The notes under the pieces: model-generated
The model's database searches: none
What the model saw: only the letters and a program-made list of their open reading frames with translations
What the model was told of the DNA's origin: nothing
Shown here: positions 30,630 through 42,237 of the stretch, one piece after another
Layout of the letters: every line of letters starts with the position of its first letter
Numbering within the stretch: position 1 is the stretch's first letter
Position numbers and translations under genes: made by a program
NCBI RefSeq assembly: GCF_001693755.1
Contig: NZ_LYST01000043.1
Span: 62,001-126,000, forward strand
Length of the DNA stretch: 64,000 nt
Reading direction: 5' to 3'
DNA from: Gilliamella sp. wkB171
GTDB taxonomy: Bacteria > Pseudomonadota > Gammaproteobacteria > Enterobacterales > Orbaceae

Positions 30630-32108
30630 TTAACTTGCTACATTTATGCGTTTCATATCAGTCATATAGCTACGTAATTTACGACCAATAATTTCAATTG
30701 GATGATTACGAATTTCTTCATTTACATCACGTAATTGTGCATTGTCAACGCTACCTTCTGGAATAGCTTTGCCAAGATCGCCCGCTTGTAACATTGGCAT
30801 AAATTTTTCTTTTAATAAAGGTACTGCTGCATTAGCAAATAGATAGTTACCATATTCAGCTGTATCCGAAATAACCACATTCATTTCATACAGGCGTTTA
30901 CGCGCTATCGTATTAGCAATAAGTGGTAACTCATGTAGTGATTCATAATAAGCTGATTCAGCTAAAATACCAGATTCAAGCATAGTTTCAAATGCAAGTT
31001 CAACACCAGCCTTAACCATCGCAATCATGACAACGCCCTGATCAAAGTAAGCTTGTTCGTCGATCTTACCTTGATATTCGGCAGCTTTTTCAAATGCTGT
31101 TTCACCAGTTTCTTTACGCCATTTTAATAAGTTAGCATCATCATTTGCCCAATCTTTCATCATCGTTGATGAGAATTCGCCTGAAATAATATCATCCATA
31201 TGTTTACGATAAAGATCAGTCATAATCACTTTTAACTCTTTAGCTAGAGCATTCGCACGTAATTTAGCAGGATTAGATAGGCGATCCATCATTAACGTTA
31301 TACCACCTTGTTTTAATGCTTCAGTGATCGTTTCCCAACCAAATTGCAATAATTTACATGCATAAGCAGGATCAACACCATCAGCAACAAGCTTATCAAA
31401 GCAAAGTAGTGAGCCCGTTTGTAACATACCACAAAGAATAGTTTGTTCACCCATTAAGTCTGATTTAACTTCGGCTACAAATGAAGATTGTAAAACGCCC
31501 GCGCGATGACCACCAGTTGCAGCGGCCCATGCTTTAGCAATGGCTAAACCTTCACCTTTAGGATCATTTTCAGGATGGACAGCGATAAGCGTTGGCACAC
31601 CAAAGCCACGTTTATACTCTTCACGTACTTCGGTACCCGGGCATTTAGGGGCAACCATAACAACTGTAATATCCGAACGAATCTTTTCGCCCACCTCAAC
31701 AATGTTAAACCCATGAGAATAACCCAGTGCAGCACCTTGTTTCATCAGTGGTTGAACAGCTTTGACAACAGCTGAATGTTGTTTGTCTGGCGTTAAATTA
31801 ATAACAAGATCAGCTGTCGGAATTAAGTCTTCATAAGTTCCTACTTTAAAACCATTTTCGGTCGCTTTTTTCCAAGATGCACGTTTTTCAGCAATCGCTT
31901 CTTTACGTAAAGCGTAGGCAATATCTAAACCAGAATCACGCATATTAAGGCCTTGGTTAAGACCTTGTGCACCACAACCGACTATGACAATTTTTTTACC
32001 TTTCAAAAAATTGGCTTCAGATGCAAACTCGTCACGCGCCATAAAGCGGCATTGACCAAGTTGATGTAACTTTTCACGTAAATTTAGAGTATTAAAGTAA
32101 TTTGACAT
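30630..32108 (-). CDS. ilvC: Ketol-acid reductoisomerase (class II)
   Basis: 492 residues, the long class II form of enterics. It isomerises and reduces acetolactate or acetohydroxybutyrate with NADPH, the second common step of valine and isoleucine synthesis. The Rossmann motif [14 protein letters not shown], the [10 protein letters not shown] segment and duplicated C-terminal knotted domains ([32 protein letters not shown]) are visible. The start is ATG 32108 (MSNYFNTLN), preceded by GGAGAGA; the frame extends to 32120 without better support. The regulator gene ilvY, adjacent in E. coli, is not next to it here. Confidence 0.97.
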   Translation of the reverse strand: MSNYFNTLNLREKLHQLGQCRFMARDEFASEANFLKGKKIVIVGCGAQGLNQGLNMRDSGLDIAYALRKEAIAEKRASWKKATENGFKVGTYEDLIPTADLVINLTPDKQHSAVVKAVQPLMKQGAALGYSHGFNIVEVGEKIRSDITVVMVAPKCPGTEVREEYKRGFGVPTLIAVHPENDPKGEGLAIAKAWAAATGGHRAGVLQSSFVAEVKSDLMGEQTILCGMLQTGSLLCFDKLVADGVDPAYACKLLQFGWETITEALKQGGITLMMDRLSNPAKLRANALAKELKVIMTDLYRKHMDDIISGEFSSTMMKDWANDDANLLKWRKETGETAFEKAAEYQGKIDEQAYFDQGVVMIAMVKAGVELAFETMLESGILAESAYYESLHELPLIANTIARKRLYEMNVVISDTAEYGNYLFANAAVPLLKEKFMPMLQAGDLGKAIPEGSVDNAQLRDVNEEIRNHPIEIIGRKLRSYMTDMKRINVAS

Positions 32109-32286
32109 TGTTCTCTCCATGAGTTGAGTAATTCATAACTGATATGCACTACACTATATAGTAAATTTTTTATTGCTAAAATTGATATATTTAAAATATT
32201 ATATTGCATAAATTGCAATATACTTGCTAAGTTTTACGGTTTCTTTTACTCTAAGCCACCTTTTATTTATCGGCAATTTGTATAAG

Positions 32287-32523
32287 ATGGATACTCGCTT
32301 TAAGCAAGCTAAAAAAGAAGCTAAGTTATCATTGCTGTTAACGGCTATTTACCTCATTGCTTGGATTATTTGCGCTTATTGCGTGGGTGACAAAATAGGC
32401 TTTTGGGGTTTACCATTGTGGTTTGAACTATCTTGCATAATGACACCTTTAGCTTTTATTTTGTTATGTATTATTGTTGTAAAATCTCAATTCAAAGATA
32501 TCTCTTTAGAACAGACTAAGTGA
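32287..32523 (+). CDS. yhdT: YhdT family membrane protein (DUF997)
   Basis: 78 residues from ATG 32287, giving MDTRFKQAKKEAKLSLLLT, which aligns with E. coli YhdT MDTRFVQAHKEARW. Two membrane segments are visible, separated by a short loop with GFWGLPLWFELSCI. Function unknown; it is regularly found just before panF and may assist it. The frame extends upstream to 32224, but that part has no RBS and no similarity. Its stop codon overlaps a possible GTG start of panF. Confidence 0.88.
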   Translation: MDTRFKQAKKEAKLSLLLTAIYLIAWIICAYCVGDKIGFWGLPLWFELSCIMTPLAFILLCIIVVKSQFKDISLEQTK

Positions 32524-32531
32524 TTCAAACC

Positions 32532-33983
32532 ATGCATTTCGATATTATTTTACCACTGGTTATCTACCTGATTTTTGTATTTGCATTATCGCTCTATGCT
32601 TATATAAAGCGAAAAAAGGTCAATCAATTTACCGATTATTTTATTGGTAATCGAACCATGGGGGGCTTTTTACTCGCCATGACGCTTGCGGCAACTTATA
32701 TTAGCGCAAGTTCGTTTATTGGTGGACCTGGCGCTGCTTATAAATATGGTTTAGGTTGGGTGTTATTATCCATGATTCAAGTCCCTACCGTATTGTTATC
32801 ATTAGGAATATTAGGTAAAAAATTTGCTATTTTAGCACGTCAATATAATGCTATTACCTTAAGCGATATGCTTTATGCGCATTACAAAAGTAAAACCATT
32901 GTTTGGTTTGCAAGTATCGCGTTAATAGTGGCCTTTATTGGTGCTATGACTGTACAATTTGTTGGCGGCGCTCGTCTGCTTGAATCATCAGTAGGTATTC
33001 CCTACCATAGCGGATTACTAATATTTGGTATTGGTACCGTTATTTATACGGCTTTTGGTGGTTTTAGAGCGAGTATATTAAATGATGCATTCCAAGGTTT
33101 AGTTATGATCATTGGTGCCGTTTTATTGCTTGGCGCGATTATCTATGCTGGTGGCGGCATGACAACCATTATTCATCGACTACAAGAAATCGATCCAGCA
33201 CTGCTTACACCACAAGGCCCAAACCATTTTATGGATTTTCCGTTTATGGCTTCATTTTGGGTGTTAGTCTGTTTTGGCGTGGTGGGGTTACCTCATACCG
33301 CGGTGCGTTGCATGGCTTACAAAGATAGCAAAGCAGTGCATCAGGGAATTATTATTGGTACAATTGTTGTCACAATCATAATGTTAACGATGCATTTATC
33401 TGGTAGCTTGGGACGAGCAATCATTGATGATTTAACAATACCAGATCAAATTGTACCAACATTAATTATTAATGTATTACCACCTTTTGCTGCGGGGATC
33501 TTTTTAGCTGCGCCACTAGCTGCGATCATGTCAACAATTAATGCGCAGTTATTACAAGTATCATCCGTTCTGATTAAAGATCTATTTTTAAGCATTAAAA
33601 CCAATAGCAATTTAAGTGATAAGTTTCTAACGCGTATTTCAGTTACCATTACCTTCATTTTTGGTGCTTTACTGATTTTTGCCGCTTGGAATCCACCTAA
33701 TATGATAATTTGGCTAAATTTACTTGCTTTTGGTGGGCTTGAAGCAGTGTTTTTATGGCCTTTAGTACTAGGATTATATTGGAAAAAAGCCAATGCCACA
33801 GGAGCACTCTGCTCAATGCTGGCTGGTGCAATAAGTTATACACTATTAGCCAGTTATGATATTAAGTTATTGTCATTCCACCCAATTGTGCCTTCTTTAA
33901 TTATTGGATTAGTGGTTTTTATTATAGCCAATATGTTTGGCAACAAAGGAAAAAATTATGCCTTGGATTCAACTCAGAATTAA
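32532..33983 (+). CDS. panF: Sodium/pantothenate symporter
   Basis: 483 residues with about 13 helices, member of the sodium:solute symporter (SSS) family. It imports pantothenate for coenzyme A synthesis. Conserved stretches: '[20 protein letters not shown]' with the sodium-site serines, '[16 protein letters not shown]', '[20 protein letters not shown]', '[19 protein letters not shown]'. A GTG at 32520 is also in frame and overlaps the yhdT stop; ATG 32532 ([10 protein letters not shown]) aligns with E. coli MQLEVILPLV and is preferred. Its 3' end overlaps prmA by 26 bp. Confidence 0.93.
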   Translation: MHFDIILPLVIYLIFVFALSLYAYIKRKKVNQFTDYFIGNRTMGGFLLAMTLAATYISASSFIGGPGAAYKYGLGWVLLSMIQVPTVLLSLGILGKKFAILARQYNAITLSDMLYAHYKSKTIVWFASIALIVAFIGAMTVQFVGGARLLESSVGIPYHSGLLIFGIGTVIYTAFGGFRASILNDAFQGLVMIIGAVLLLGAIIYAGGGMTTIIHRLQEIDPALLTPQGPNHFMDFPFMASFWVLVCFGVVGLPHTAVRCMAYKDSKAVHQGIIIGTIVVTIIMLTMHLSGSLGRAIIDDLTIPDQIVPTLIINVLPPFAAGIFLAAPLAAIMSTINAQLLQVSSVLIKDLFLSIKTNSNLSDKFLTRISVTITFIFGALLIFAAWNPPNMIIWLNLLAFGGLEAVFLWPLVLGLYWKKANATGALCSMLAGAISYTLLASYDIKLLSFHPIVPSLIIGLVVFIIANMFGNKGKNYALDSTQN

Positions 33984-34824
33984 TACGACTAATGAATTAG
34001 CTGAACAAATCAGCGAACAACTAGAAGAATCGGGAGCTGTATCAGTCACTTTTCAAGATACTTATGATAATCCTGTTTTTGAACCTTTACCGGGTGAAAC
34101 TAAACTTTGGGGAAACACCGATGTAGTCGGACTGTATGATGCTCAAACAGATATTAATGAATTAAAAGCGATACTTAATTTAGACCAATATTCTTATAAA
34201 ATTGAGCAACTAGAAGACAAAGATTGGGAACGAGAATGGATGGATAACTTTCATCCTATGCAGTTTGGAAAGAGACTTTGGATCTGTCCAAGTTGGCGAG
34301 ACGTGCCCGATCCTAATGCGGTTAATGTGATGTTAGATCCCGGTCTAGCATTTGGCACAGGAACCCACCCAACTACAGCATTATGCTTAACTTGGTTAGA
34401 CGGTCTAGATTTAAACAATAAAATTGTGATTGATTACGGCTGTGGTTCTGGTATTTTGGCCATTGCCGCATTAAAATTAGGCGCAAAACAAGTTATTGGT
34501 ATCGATATCGACCCACAAGCTATCGAAGCTAGTCGTGACAATGCTGAGCGTAATAATGTTAGCCATAATTTACAGCTTTATCTTGCTAACGACATTCCCA
34601 ATAATTTACAAGCTGATGTTATTGTAGCCAATATTTTAGCCGGTCCATTAAAAGAACTCGAACCAAACCTAAATAAGCTGGTTAAACCAAGTGGGCTATT
34701 AGGATTATCCGGCATTTTGGCATCGCAGGCACAAAGTGTTTGCCTAGCTTATCAAGCGCATTTTGAGTTAGATCCAGTTATTGAGCAAGACGAATGGTGC
34801 CGTATAACCGGCAAAAAAAAGTAA
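33958..34824 (+). CDS. prmA: Ribosomal protein L11 methyltransferase
   Basis: 288 residues from ATG 33958, preceded by AAAGG and giving MPWIQLRI as in E. coli. PrmA trimethylates lysines and the N-terminus of ribosomal protein L11. An N-terminal substrate-recognition domain is followed by a class I SAM-methyltransferase fold: [32 protein letters not shown] (motif I) and ANILAGPL (motif IV). It overlaps the end of panF by 26 bp, and dusB starts 36 bp later; panF-prmA-dusB-fis is also the order in E. coli. Confidence 0.96.
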   Translation: MPWIQLRINTTNELAEQISEQLEESGAVSVTFQDTYDNPVFEPLPGETKLWGNTDVVGLYDAQTDINELKAILNLDQYSYKIEQLEDKDWEREWMDNFHPMQFGKRLWICPSWRDVPDPNAVNVMLDPGLAFGTGTHPTTALCLTWLDGLDLNNKIVIDYGCGSGILAIAALKLGAKQVIGIDIDPQAIEASRDNAERNNVSHNLQLYLANDIPNNLQADVIVANILAGPLKELEPNLNKLVKPSGLLGLSGILASQAQSVCLAYQAHFELDPVIEQDEWCRITGKKK

Positions 34825-34859
34825 AAATTTAACATTACCCCTTTTAACTTCGAGAAAAA

Positions 34860-35867
34860 ATGCGTAATATAGCCGGCCTCAATTTGCTTAGCATTGGTGA
34901 GGTAAAATTAAAAAATAATTTAATTGCTGCACCAATGGCTGGAATTAGCGATAGACCATTTCGTCACCTATGCCATAAATATGGTGCTGGAATGACTGTA
35001 TCAGAAATGTTTTTAGCAAATTCAGATGTTTGGCATACAGATAAATCGGCATTACGTATGGTGTCAACAGATGATATTGGTGTGCGAGCTGTTCAAATTG
35101 TTGGATCAGATCCCGACGAAATGGCAAAAGCAGCAGAATTTAATGTCAAACATGGCGCTGAGTTAATCGATATTAATATGGGTTGTCCAGCAAAAAAAGT
35201 TAATAAAAAATTAGCAGGATCTGCTTTAATGCAGCATCCTGAGCTAATTAGAAAGATTTTGCAAAAAGTTGTTGGTGCTGTTGACGTACCTGTAACTTTG
35301 AAAACGCGGACTGGATGGGATAAAAATCATAGAAATTGCATTGAAATCGCACAAATTGCACAGGATTGTGGTATTAAGGCAATAACCATACACGGAAGAA
35401 CACGTGCTTGCTTATTCAAAGGTGAGGCTGAATATGAGTCGATTAGAGCGGTAAAACAAAATGTGACAATTCCTGTCATTGCTAATGGCGATATTTGTAC
35501 ACCGGAACAAGCAAAAGATGTTTTTCAATATACGCAAGCTGATGCTATAATGATCGGCCGAGCGGCACAAGGGCAACCTTGGATATTTGAAGAAATTGCA
35601 TTCTATTTAACACATGGACAGTTAAAAAAAAGAAAAACAATTGATGAAGTGGAGCAAATCGTGTTAACACACCTTGATGAGCTTTATCAATTTTATGGAG
35701 AATACAAAGGATTACGGATTGCCAGAAAGCATGTAAATTGGTATACCAACTATTATGCTGATAGCGATCAATTTAGGCGCTTATTTAGTGTACTTAGCAA
35801 TACAAGTGAGCAAGTTAAAACACTAAAAGCATTTTTTATTCAAATTAGAAACAACCAAAAGAGTTAA
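34860..35867 (+). CDS. dusB: tRNA-dihydrouridine synthase B
   Basis: 335 residues. A flavoprotein reducing specific uridines in the tRNA D-loop (U17 in E. coli for DusB). The FMN TIM barrel shows [21 protein letters not shown], the catalytic cysteine in [31 protein letters not shown] and GDICTPEQA, with a C-terminal helical tRNA-recognition domain. fis begins 8 bp after its stop, reproducing the dusB-fis operon of E. coli in which dusB leads fis. Confidence 0.96.
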   Translation: MRNIAGLNLLSIGEVKLKNNLIAAPMAGISDRPFRHLCHKYGAGMTVSEMFLANSDVWHTDKSALRMVSTDDIGVRAVQIVGSDPDEMAKAAEFNVKHGAELIDINMGCPAKKVNKKLAGSALMQHPELIRKILQKVVGAVDVPVTLKTRTGWDKNHRNCIEIAQIAQDCGIKAITIHGRTRACLFKGEAEYESIRAVKQNVTIPVIANGDICTPEQAKDVFQYTQADAIMIGRAAQGQPWIFEEIAFYLTHGQLKKRKTIDEVEQIVLTHLDELYQFYGEYKGLRIARKHVNWYTNYYADSDQFRRLFSVLSNTSEQVKTLKAFFIQIRNNQKS

Positions 35868-35874
35868 AAATACT

Positions 35875-36171
35875 ATGTCAGAACAACGCGTTACAGCTGC
35901 AGCACTTAAATTTACAACTGTAAACTCACAAGACCAAATAACACAAAAACCATTGCGAGATTCAGTAAAGCAGGCTTTAAAAAACTATTTATCACAACTA
36001 AATGGTGAAGATCCTACTGATTTATATGAATTAGTGTTAGCTGAAGTTGAACACCCATTCCTTGATATGGTTATGCAATACACCCGTGGCAATCAAACAA
36101 GAGCTGCCAATATGCTTGGTATTAATCGTGGTACTTTACGCAAAAAATTAAAACAATATGGAATGAGTTAA
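35875..36171 (+). CDS. fis: DNA-binding nucleoid protein Fis
   Basis: 98 residues, the same length as E. coli Fis and nearly identical in the core: '[20 protein letters not shown]', '[20 protein letters not shown]' and the C-terminal helix-turn-helix '[20 protein letters not shown]'. Fis bends DNA, activates stable RNA promoters in rapid growth and stimulates site-specific recombination. Last gene of the panF-prmA-dusB-fis group, with a strong terminator 34 bp downstream. Confidence 0.98.
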   Translation: MSEQRVTAAALKFTTVNSQDQITQKPLRDSVKQALKNYLSQLNGEDPTDLYELVLAEVEHPFLDMVMQYTRGNQTRAANMLGINRGTLRKKLKQYGMS

Positions 36172-36204
36172 TCAACTCTTTATTGATATCTTGTTTTACA
36201 ATCC

Positions 36205-36230
36205 AAAAGCGCCGAATCAGGCGCTTTTTT
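36205..36230. terminator. Rho-independent terminator after fis (probably bidirectional with rbsR)
   Basis: AAAAGCGCC, loop GAATCA, GGCGCTTTTTT. A GC-rich 9-bp stem with T run on the plus strand and TTTT on the minus strand; it lies between the convergent fis and rbsR genes. Confidence 0.9.
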
Positions 36231-36297
36231 ACTATCATGTATTAATCATTATTCAATTGAACTTAACGTTTTTTAGTTCAACTTGCTTAAATAAAAA

Positions 36298-37290
36298 TTA
36301 GGCTGATAAACGCTTAACTAACGTTGGTGTTAACGTTAAGGTATGCAGTGCATCATCGGGATAATGCAATCGATTTAATAAGGTTTCGACCGCTAATTGT
36401 CCCAATTCTTCTTTGGGTTGATGGATTGTAGTCAAAGGAGGGGACATATATTGTGCAATTTCTATATCATCATACCCCATAATAGCAATATCTTCTCCAG
36501 CCTTCAAACCATTACGATATAGAGCCTGATAAGCACCAATAGCCATAGCATCATTAAAGCAAAAAACAGCTTGTGGCGGAATTGGCAACTGTAATAAATG
36601 CTGCATTGCCTCAATGCCGGAAGCGAATCGAAAATCGCCCTGCGCTTGGTAACCTTGTAAAATGGTTAATTGCGCATCCTGCATAGCTTGACGATACCCT
36701 TGAAGGCGCGATTGCGCCTGAGTATTGTTTAATGGTCCGGTAATACAAGCAATACGCTGATAATTTTGTTCAATCAGATACTGGGTCGCTAATGTTGCGC
36801 CATAAAATGAATTATCTTGAATCGTATCACACACGCCTTTGAAAGGCGTCCAGTCCATCATGACCATGGGTAACTTAGGATAACGGTCAAAAATTTGTTC
36901 CGGAAAAGAATACGTTTCCGTGCACATAGCTAATAGACCATCAACACGTTTTTGTAACAAATGTTCAATATTGTTGAGCATTCGTTGCTGATCGCCTTCG
37001 GTATTACATAAAATTAAATTATAACCGAGTTCATAACAACTCCGCTCGACACCTTGCACTACCTCAGCGTAAAAAGGGTTATTACTTGTGGTGACTAACA
37101 TACCAATAGTAAAGGTTTTATTACTTTTTAAACTACGTGCAATAGCTGATGGCGTGTAGTTTAGTTGTTTTATTGCAGACTCGACCTTGCTGCGAATAGC
37201 CGGACTAACATAGCGATCGTTATTAATAACATGAGAAACGGTTGAAGTAGATACTTTCGCATAATTTGCGATATCTTTCATGGTAGCCAA
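36298..37290 (-). CDS. rbsR: Ribose operon repressor, LacI family
   Basis: 330 residues. The N-terminal LacI helix-turn-helix [20 protein letters not shown] and hinge helix ([10 protein letters not shown]) are followed by a ribose-binding periplasmic-protein-like core ([67 protein letters not shown]). It closely follows E. coli RbsR. It should repress rbsDACBKR until ribose is present, acting at the palindrome found before rbsD. It starts 3 bp after the rbsK stop and is the last gene of the operon. Confidence 0.96.
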   Translation of the reverse strand: MATMKDIANYAKVSTSTVSHVINNDRYVSPAIRSKVESAIKQLNYTPSAIARSLKSNKTFTIGMLVTTSNNPFYAEVVQGVERSCYELGYNLILCNTEGDQQRMLNNIEHLLQKRVDGLLAMCTETYSFPEQIFDRYPKLPMVMMDWTPFKGVCDTIQDNSFYGATLATQYLIEQNYQRIACITGPLNNTQAQSRLQGYRQAMQDAQLTILQGYQAQGDFRFASGIEAMQHLLQLPIPPQAVFCFNDAMAIGAYQALYRNGLKAGEDIAIMGYDDIEIAQYMSPPLTTIHQPKEELGQLAVETLLNRLHYPDDALHTLTLTPTLVKRLSA

Positions 37291-37293
37291 GTG

Positions 37294-38235
37294 TTAATTT
37301 CTCATTGATAAATGTTGTGATTGAATAAAATCATCGACTTCTTTTCGTGTTGGTACGGATGTTTGTGCGCCTGCTTTGGTCACAGATAATGCCCCAGCTG
37401 CATGTGCATAATAAACAGCTTGTTTTAGATCTTTGCCTTCTAGCAACGCGGTAATCAACATTCCATTAAAGGTATCACCAGCACCAATTGTATCAACAGC
37501 ATTGACACGAAACCCCGGCACTATTACGCCGTTTTGTGCATGACTCACCCAAGCGCCCTTACTTCCCAAAGTGATAATCACAGTATGGATCCCTTTATCA
37601 TGTAATAATTGTGCTGCTTGCTGTGCATCTTGCTCGGTAATAATTTTTATACCAGTTAAAAATTCTGCTTCTGTTTCATTTGGCGTAATGATATCAACAT
37701 GAGCGAGTAATTCATCAGATAATTTTTGTGCGGGCGCAGGATTTAAAATGACTTGTGTATTATTTTGTTTAGCCAACTTGGCGGCTTGCTCAACGGTTGC
37801 TAAGGGCGTTTCAAGTTGCATTAAGACTGCATCAGCTTTTGTGATATCGTCAGCAAATTGATCTAAATACTCAGGTGTGACAGCAGCATTCGCTCCAGCA
37901 TATATTGCAATTTGGTTTTCACCTTGTTGATTGACCAAAATAAGCGCAACACCAGTATTTTCTTGGTCGATTACGGCAACAGAATGGGTATCAATATGAT
38001 CGCTTTGTAGCTGTTGTTTGAAGTTTTTGCCTAAATCATCGTTACCAACAGCTGCAATAAATTGCACATTCGCACCGAGGCGTCCAGCTGCTACAGCTTG
38101 ATTGGCACCTTTGCCGCCATACGAGATCTTATAATGTGTACCTGTTAATGTTTCACCTGGTTTGGGAAATTCATTGACATTTAAGATATGATCGATATTG
38201 ACACTACCAAGTACAATTAATTTTTTACTATTCAT
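37294..38235 (-). CDS. rbsK: Ribokinase
   Basis: 313 residues of the PfkB carbohydrate kinase family. It phosphorylates ribose to ribose-5-phosphate after import by RbsABC. Motifs: GSVNIDHIL at the N-terminus, YGGKGANQAVAAGRLGA (PfkB signature 1), NPAPAQ, and the catalytic VDTIGAGDTFNGML (signature 2, anion hole and base Asp). It lies between rbsB, from which it is separated by a hairpin-containing gap, and rbsR. Confidence 0.96.
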   Translation of the reverse strand: MNSKKLIVLGSVNIDHILNVNEFPKPGETLTGTHYKISYGGKGANQAVAAGRLGANVQFIAAVGNDDLGKNFKQQLQSDHIDTHSVAVIDQENTGVALILVNQQGENQIAIYAGANAAVTPEYLDQFADDITKADAVLMQLETPLATVEQAAKLAKQNNTQVILNPAPAQKLSDELLAHVDIITPNETEAEFLTGIKIITEQDAQQAAQLLHDKGIHTVIITLGSKGAWVSHAQNGVIVPGFRVNAVDTIGAGDTFNGMLITALLEGKDLKQAVYYAHAAGALSVTKAGAQTSVPTRKEVDDFIQSQHLSMRN

Positions 38236-38264
38236 ATATTTTTGTTCCTAATCAACTAGAAATT

Positions 38265-38282
38265 GGACGCAGTCATGCGTCC
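38265..38282 (-). promoter_or_regulatory. Intercistronic hairpin between rbsB and rbsK
   Basis: GGACGCA, loop GTCA, TGCGTCC: a perfect 7-bp GC-rich stem 10 bp after the rbsB stop. Stem-loops after binding-protein genes commonly stabilise the upstream mRNA or partly terminate, which would keep RbsB more abundant than RbsK and RbsR (inference). Confidence 0.6.
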
Positions 38283-38291
38283 TTGATAATT

Positions 38292-39179
38292 TTATTGAGT
38301 TATCAGTTTTAATTCTACAGGAATTTTTCTATCAACCTTTTCACCTTTTATCACTTTATCAGCAATATCAATACCTATTGAGCCGATTTTGTCGGGTTGC
38401 TGCGCGACAGTTGCAGCCATTTTTCCACGTTGTACTGATTTAACACCATCATCAGTACCGTCAAAACCAACTACGATAATATCATTACGACCTGCGGTTT
38501 GTATGGCGCGAACAGCACCTAATGCCATTTCGTCATTTTCTGCAAATACTGCTTGCACAGCCGGATAAGCAGTTAAAAGATTTTGCATCACGTTCATCCC
38601 TTTAGCGCGATCAAAGTCTGCCGGTTGTGCGGTTAAAATAGTTAAGTGATTTGCTTGCACAGATTTGACAAAACCCTCACCTCGTTCACGAGAAGCTGAT
38701 GTCCCAACAATACCTTGTAGTTGTATCACTTTGGCATTCGCACCCAATTTTTCAAAAATAAAGTCACCGGCCATTTTGCCACCAGCAACATTGTCAGAGG
38801 CAACATGACTCACCACATCACCTTTGACTGAAGCACGATCAAGTGTAATAACCGCAATACCGGCTTTATTAGCAGCAAGTACAGCATTACCAACCGCTTC
38901 TGAATCAGTAGGGTTGATCAAAATGATTTTAGCGCCTTTAACGATGGTGTCTTCAACGTTAGCTAGTTCTTTAGCAGGGTTATTTTGTGAATCTAATACC
39001 ACTAAGTCGTAACCTAATTCTTTCGCTTTATTTACAGCACCGTCTTTTAAGGTAACAAAAAAAGGATTATTCAGCGTTGAAACAACTAAAGCGATGCGCT
39101 CTTTCGCTGAGGCTTGAAAAGCAATACAAACACTTAGTGCAGAAGCAATCACAGTCGCCATCATTTTTTTAAATTTCAT
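38292..39179 (-). CDS. rbsB: Ribose ABC transporter, periplasmic binding protein
   Basis: 295 residues with a Sec signal peptide ending after FQASA (about residue 25). The mature protein has the two-lobed type I periplasmic binding fold: [65 protein letters not shown], '[16 protein letters not shown]', '[20 protein letters not shown]'. It binds ribose and delivers it to RbsC/RbsA, and serves as ribose chemoreceptor ligand in motile relatives. Confidence 0.96.
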   Translation of the reverse strand: MKFKKMMATVIASALSVCIAFQASAKERIALVVSTLNNPFFVTLKDGAVNKAKELGYDLVVLDSQNNPAKELANVEDTIVKGAKIILINPTDSEAVGNAVLAANKAGIAVITLDRASVKGDVVSHVASDNVAGGKMAGDFIFEKLGANAKVIQLQGIVGTSASRERGEGFVKSVQANHLTILTAQPADFDRAKGMNVMQNLLTAYPAVQAVFAENDEMALGAVRAIQTAGRNDIIVVGFDGTDDGVKSVQRGKMAATVAQQPDKIGSIGIDIADKVIKGEKVDRKIPVELKLITQ

Positions 39180-39215
39180 AACTTTCTCCCAAAATAAAAT
39201 CTCGATTTAATACCC

Positions 39216-40166
39216 TTATTTATTGGTTTTTTTATCAACTAATACGGCTAATAAAATAACCACTCCTTTTACGATCATTTGATAGTAGGCATCGACGCCT
39301 AGCATATTTAATCCATTATTTAAAAACCCTAAAATTAATGCCCCCACCAAAGTACCTAAAATTTTTCCTCGCCCACCTGACATACTAGTGCCGCCAAGTA
39401 CCACTGCTGCGATTGCATCCATTTCATAACCTGTACCTGCTGTAGGTTGTGCTGAAGACAATCGAGCCACCTCAATAGTGCTAGCTAATGCACAAAGTAA
39501 ACCACTAATGGCATAAACAAGGATTTTAACGCGATCAACATTAATACCTGATAGACGGGTTGCCGCTTCATTCCCACCTAATGCATAAATGTAACGGCCC
39601 AGACGTGTGTATTTTAGTAAGTACCAAGCTACGATAAAAACAACTGCCATGATAAAGATTGGTACAGGAATCCCCAGTACACGCCCAAATGCAAACCATT
39701 CAAATAATTCCGAATTATCATTGGTACCTGTCGAAATTGGGCTACCTTTAGTATAAACTTGCGTTACACCTCGTAAAATAAGCATCATAACTAAGGTTGC
39801 AATAAATGCTTGTAATTTACCTTTGGCGATAATAAATCCTGAAAAGGTTCCCAATATCCACCCTAAAACTAAGGAAGCAAAAATCGCAATAAATGGCGAT
39901 ATATCCGCCCCAATCATCGAAGCTGTAATGGCTCCAGTTAAAGCAAAGATTGATCCCACACTCAGATCAATACCAGAAGTTAAAATGACTAAGGTCATGC
40001 CTACTGCAATAATGGCATTGATTGAAGTTTGTTGTAAGATGTTAAAAAAGTTGTTTAAGGTAAAAAAGTTATCGCTTAAACAAGAAACAATAATGATTAA
40101 AACCAATAAAGTAATTAAGGATTTTTGTTCAATTAATAAATTTTTAAGTTTTTTATTTTGCAACAT
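39216..40166 (-). CDS. rbsC: Ribose ABC transporter, permease
   Basis: 316 residues from ATG 40166, preceded by GGAGAG; the frame is open to 40235 inside rbsA but that extension is antisense-like and unsupported. It has 8-10 hydrophobic helices and the BPD_transp_2 signatures '[20 protein letters not shown]', '[18 protein letters not shown]' and '[22 protein letters not shown]'. Its start overlaps the end of rbsA by 14 bp, indicating coupled translation. Confidence 0.95.
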   Translation of the reverse strand: MLQNKKLKNLLIEQKSLITLLVLIIIVSCLSDNFFTLNNFFNILQQTSINAIIAVGMTLVILTSGIDLSVGSIFALTGAITASMIGADISPFIAIFASLVLGWILGTFSGFIIAKGKLQAFIATLVMMLILRGVTQVYTKGSPISTGTNDNSELFEWFAFGRVLGIPVPIFIMAVVFIVAWYLLKYTRLGRYIYALGGNEAATRLSGINVDRVKILVYAISGLLCALASTIEVARLSSAQPTAGTGYEMDAIAAVVLGGTSMSGGRGKILGTLVGALILGFLNNGLNMLGVDAYYQMIVKGVVILLAVLVDKKTNK

Positions 40167-41667
40167 CAGCGCTCTCCTCTGCTTTGCCAACGGCTGCTGC
40201 CATAAGTTTTTCTTGTGTTGCCTGGTTAATTGCAAAATCCCCAGTCACTTTTCCTTCATAAATAACTAAAATACGATCACTCATGCCGAGTACTTCTGGC
40301 ATATCAGATGAGACTAAAATGACACTTAAACCCTGTTGCTTAAACTGATTGATAAGTTGATAAATCTCTTTCTTAGCACCAACATCAACGCCACGAGTGG
40401 GTTCATCTAAAATTAATATCATTGGTCTGGTCATTAATCCTTTGGCTATGGCAACTTTCTGTTGATTACCACCCGATAAAAAACCAATGATCTGATTGAT
40501 AGAAGGCGTTTTTATATTAAATAAGCCGACAAAATCCTCAACGGCCTGTTGTTCTTCGGCTAATCGTAGCTTTTTGAACTTATTGGTAAAATAATTTAGT
40601 GCGTTCAGTGACATATTATCTTTAACAGACATGCCTAAAATAAGACCATCTTTTTTGCGATCTTCCGAAATATAGACAATTCCCTGATTTAAACCATCAC
40701 GCGGGCAAGCAATTTTTACCGCTTTTCCTTGCAATAGTATTTTTCCTGATTCGGCCGGATTAGCACCATAAATCATTTTCATTAATTCTGTTCGTCCTGC
40801 CCCCATTAAACCTGAAATTCCCAGTATTTCACCTTCGTGAAGAGAAAAGCTGACATCATTAACGCCTGGACCAACTAAGTTTTTTACTTCTAATGTAACA
40901 TTACCTTTAGCAACATTAATTCTGGGATATTGCTCTTCAAGCTTACGCCCGACCATCATCTCAATAAGTGTATCTTCATTTAATTCAGCTATTTTTTTTT
41001 CGCCAACAAATTGGCCATCACGTAAAACGGTTACTTCATCACAAATTTCAAAAATCTCTTGTAAACGATGTGAAATATAGACAACACCACAATTTTGTTG
41101 CTTAAGTTTTTTGATTACGGTAAAGAGTGAAGTTGTTTCGGTATCGGTTAAAGCATCGGTTGGTTCATCCATAATGATGACTTTAGAATTAAAGCTCAGC
41201 ACTTTAGCAATCTCTACCATTTGCTGTTCACCAATAGATAGATCACTAATTAACCGTCGACTATCATAATCAAGATGAAGTTCGGCTAATAACTTGTCAG
41301 CTTCGCTATACGTTTTATGCCAATCTATGCAACCCAATTTATTAGTAAATTCACGACCTAAAAATATATTTTCGGCGATACTCAGTTGTGGTATTAAATT
41401 CAATTCTTGGTGAACAATTCCTATGCCCGCTTCTTGTGAGGATTTTGGTCCATGAAAGTTTACTTTGCTGCCTAAATAAATAATTTCACCTTCATCTTTC
41501 TGGTATATACCCGTCAACACTTTCATTAAAGTAGATTTACCCGCACCATTTTCTCCAATCAATGCCATCACTTGCCCTGCACGCACATTTAAATTAACGC
41601 CAGCGAGTGCTTTTACACCAGGAAAGGATTTATGGATGTTGATAAGCTGTAAAAGATTTTCATTCAT
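40153..41667 (-). CDS. rbsA: Ribose ABC transporter, ATP-binding protein (two ABC domains)
   Basis: 504 residues with two fused nucleotide-binding domains. The first has Walker [11 protein letters not shown], signature [13 protein letters not shown] and Walker [12 protein letters not shown]. The second has a degenerate Walker A ([12 protein letters not shown]), signature [15 protein letters not shown] and Walker [17 protein letters not shown]. This asymmetric pattern is normal for RbsA/MglA-type sugar importers, in which only one site is fully catalytic. Confidence 0.96.
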   Translation of the reverse strand: MNENLLQLINIHKSFPGVKALAGVNLNVRAGQVMALIGENGAGKSTLMKVLTGIYQKDEGEIIYLGSKVNFHGPKSSQEAGIGIVHQELNLIPQLSIAENIFLGREFTNKLGCIDWHKTYSEADKLLAELHLDYDSRRLISDLSIGEQQMVEIAKVLSFNSKVIIMDEPTDALTDTETTSLFTVIKKLKQQNCGVVYISHRLQEIFEICDEVTVLRDGQFVGEKKIAELNEDTLIEMMVGRKLEEQYPRINVAKGNVTLEVKNLVGPGVNDVSFSLHEGEILGISGLMGAGRTELMKMIYGANPAESGKILLQGKAVKIACPRDGLNQGIVYISEDRKKDGLILGMSVKDNMSLNALNYFTNKFKKLRLAEEQQAVEDFVGLFNIKTPSINQIIGFLSGGNQQKVAIAKGLMTRPMILILDEPTRGVDVGAKKEIYQLINQFKQQGLSVILVSSDMPEVLGMSDRILVIYEGKVTGDFAINQATQEKLMAAAVGKAEESADVAK

Positions 41668-41699
41668 AAATTACTCTTTTGTTTGTTTTACAAACTAAG

Positions 41700-42119
41700 T
41701 TAAAAAATCACGCCTGACTGTAAAATGATATTGGCAAAAGGTGTACATTCACCTGTTCGAATAACAGCTTTACAATGATGAGTTTGTTGTTTTAACTGCT
41801 CATGAGTGACATATAAAATGTCGATACAGTTATGTTGAACCTGCTCTATTTTTTTTATTTGTTCAAGGATTTGTTGATGGATGTGTGGATTATGGGTAAG
41901 GATTTCTTCAGCTAATATCACCTTTTCGATTTGCATATCATGTGAAACGGTTTGAAAAACTTGCATAAACGATGGCACACCATAAGTCAATGCTAAATCA
42001 ATGCGTGGAATTTCATTAGCAATTGGCAAGCCCGCATCACCTATTGCAACTTGATCGGTATGACCCATTCTAGCTAAAATTTTAATAATTTCAGAATTCA
42101 ATAATTGACCTTTACGCAT
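41700..42119 (-). CDS. rbsD: D-ribose pyranase
   Basis: 139 residues. It interconverts beta-pyranose and beta-furanose forms of ribose so that RbsK can use it. It begins MRKGQLLNSEIIKILARMGHTDQVAIGDAGLP (part of the family signature including the catalytic His in GHTD) and ends KAVIRTGECTPFANIILQSGV. First gene of the rbsDACBKR operon, 33-34 bp after a perfect LacI-family operator. Confidence 0.96.
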   Translation of the reverse strand: MRKGQLLNSEIIKILARMGHTDQVAIGDAGLPIANEIPRIDLALTYGVPSFMQVFQTVSHDMQIEKVILAEEILTHNPHIHQQILEQIKKIEQVQHNCIDILYVTHEQLKQQTHHCKAVIRTGECTPFANIILQSGVIF

Positions 42120-42151
42120 AGTTAAATCCCTGTATTAGTTTAATTATGACG

Positions 42152-42173
42152 ATTATCGAAACGTTTCGATAAT
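42152..42173. promoter_or_regulatory. RbsR operator
   Basis: Perfect 22-bp palindrome with arms ATTATCGAAAC and GTTTCGATAAT meeting at a central CG. The core CGAAACGTTTCG is that of the E. coli rbs operator and of LacI-family sites generally. It lies 33 bp before the rbsD start. Confidence 0.9.
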
Positions 42174-42221
42174 GCATCATCTACTTAATAAATGATGCTG
42201 GCAATAGCAAAAATACAAAGT

Positions 42222-42237
42222 TGTGATCTTGATCAAT
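42222..42237. promoter_or_regulatory. CRP-like site upstream of the rbs promoter
   Basis: TGTGA-TCTTGA-TCAAT matches the TGTGA-N6-TCACA consensus in 8 of 10 positions. It sits about 50 bp upstream of the RbsR operator, the right distance for cAMP-CRP activation of a promoter in between. Confidence 0.55.

Noticed and set aside
32224-32286. Upstream extension of the YhdT frame
   Set aside because: No RBS and no similarity; YhdT proteins begin MDTRF.
40167-40235. N-terminal extension of RbsC
   Set aside because: It lies within rbsA in another frame; ATG 40166 has GGAGAG upstream and fits the family length.
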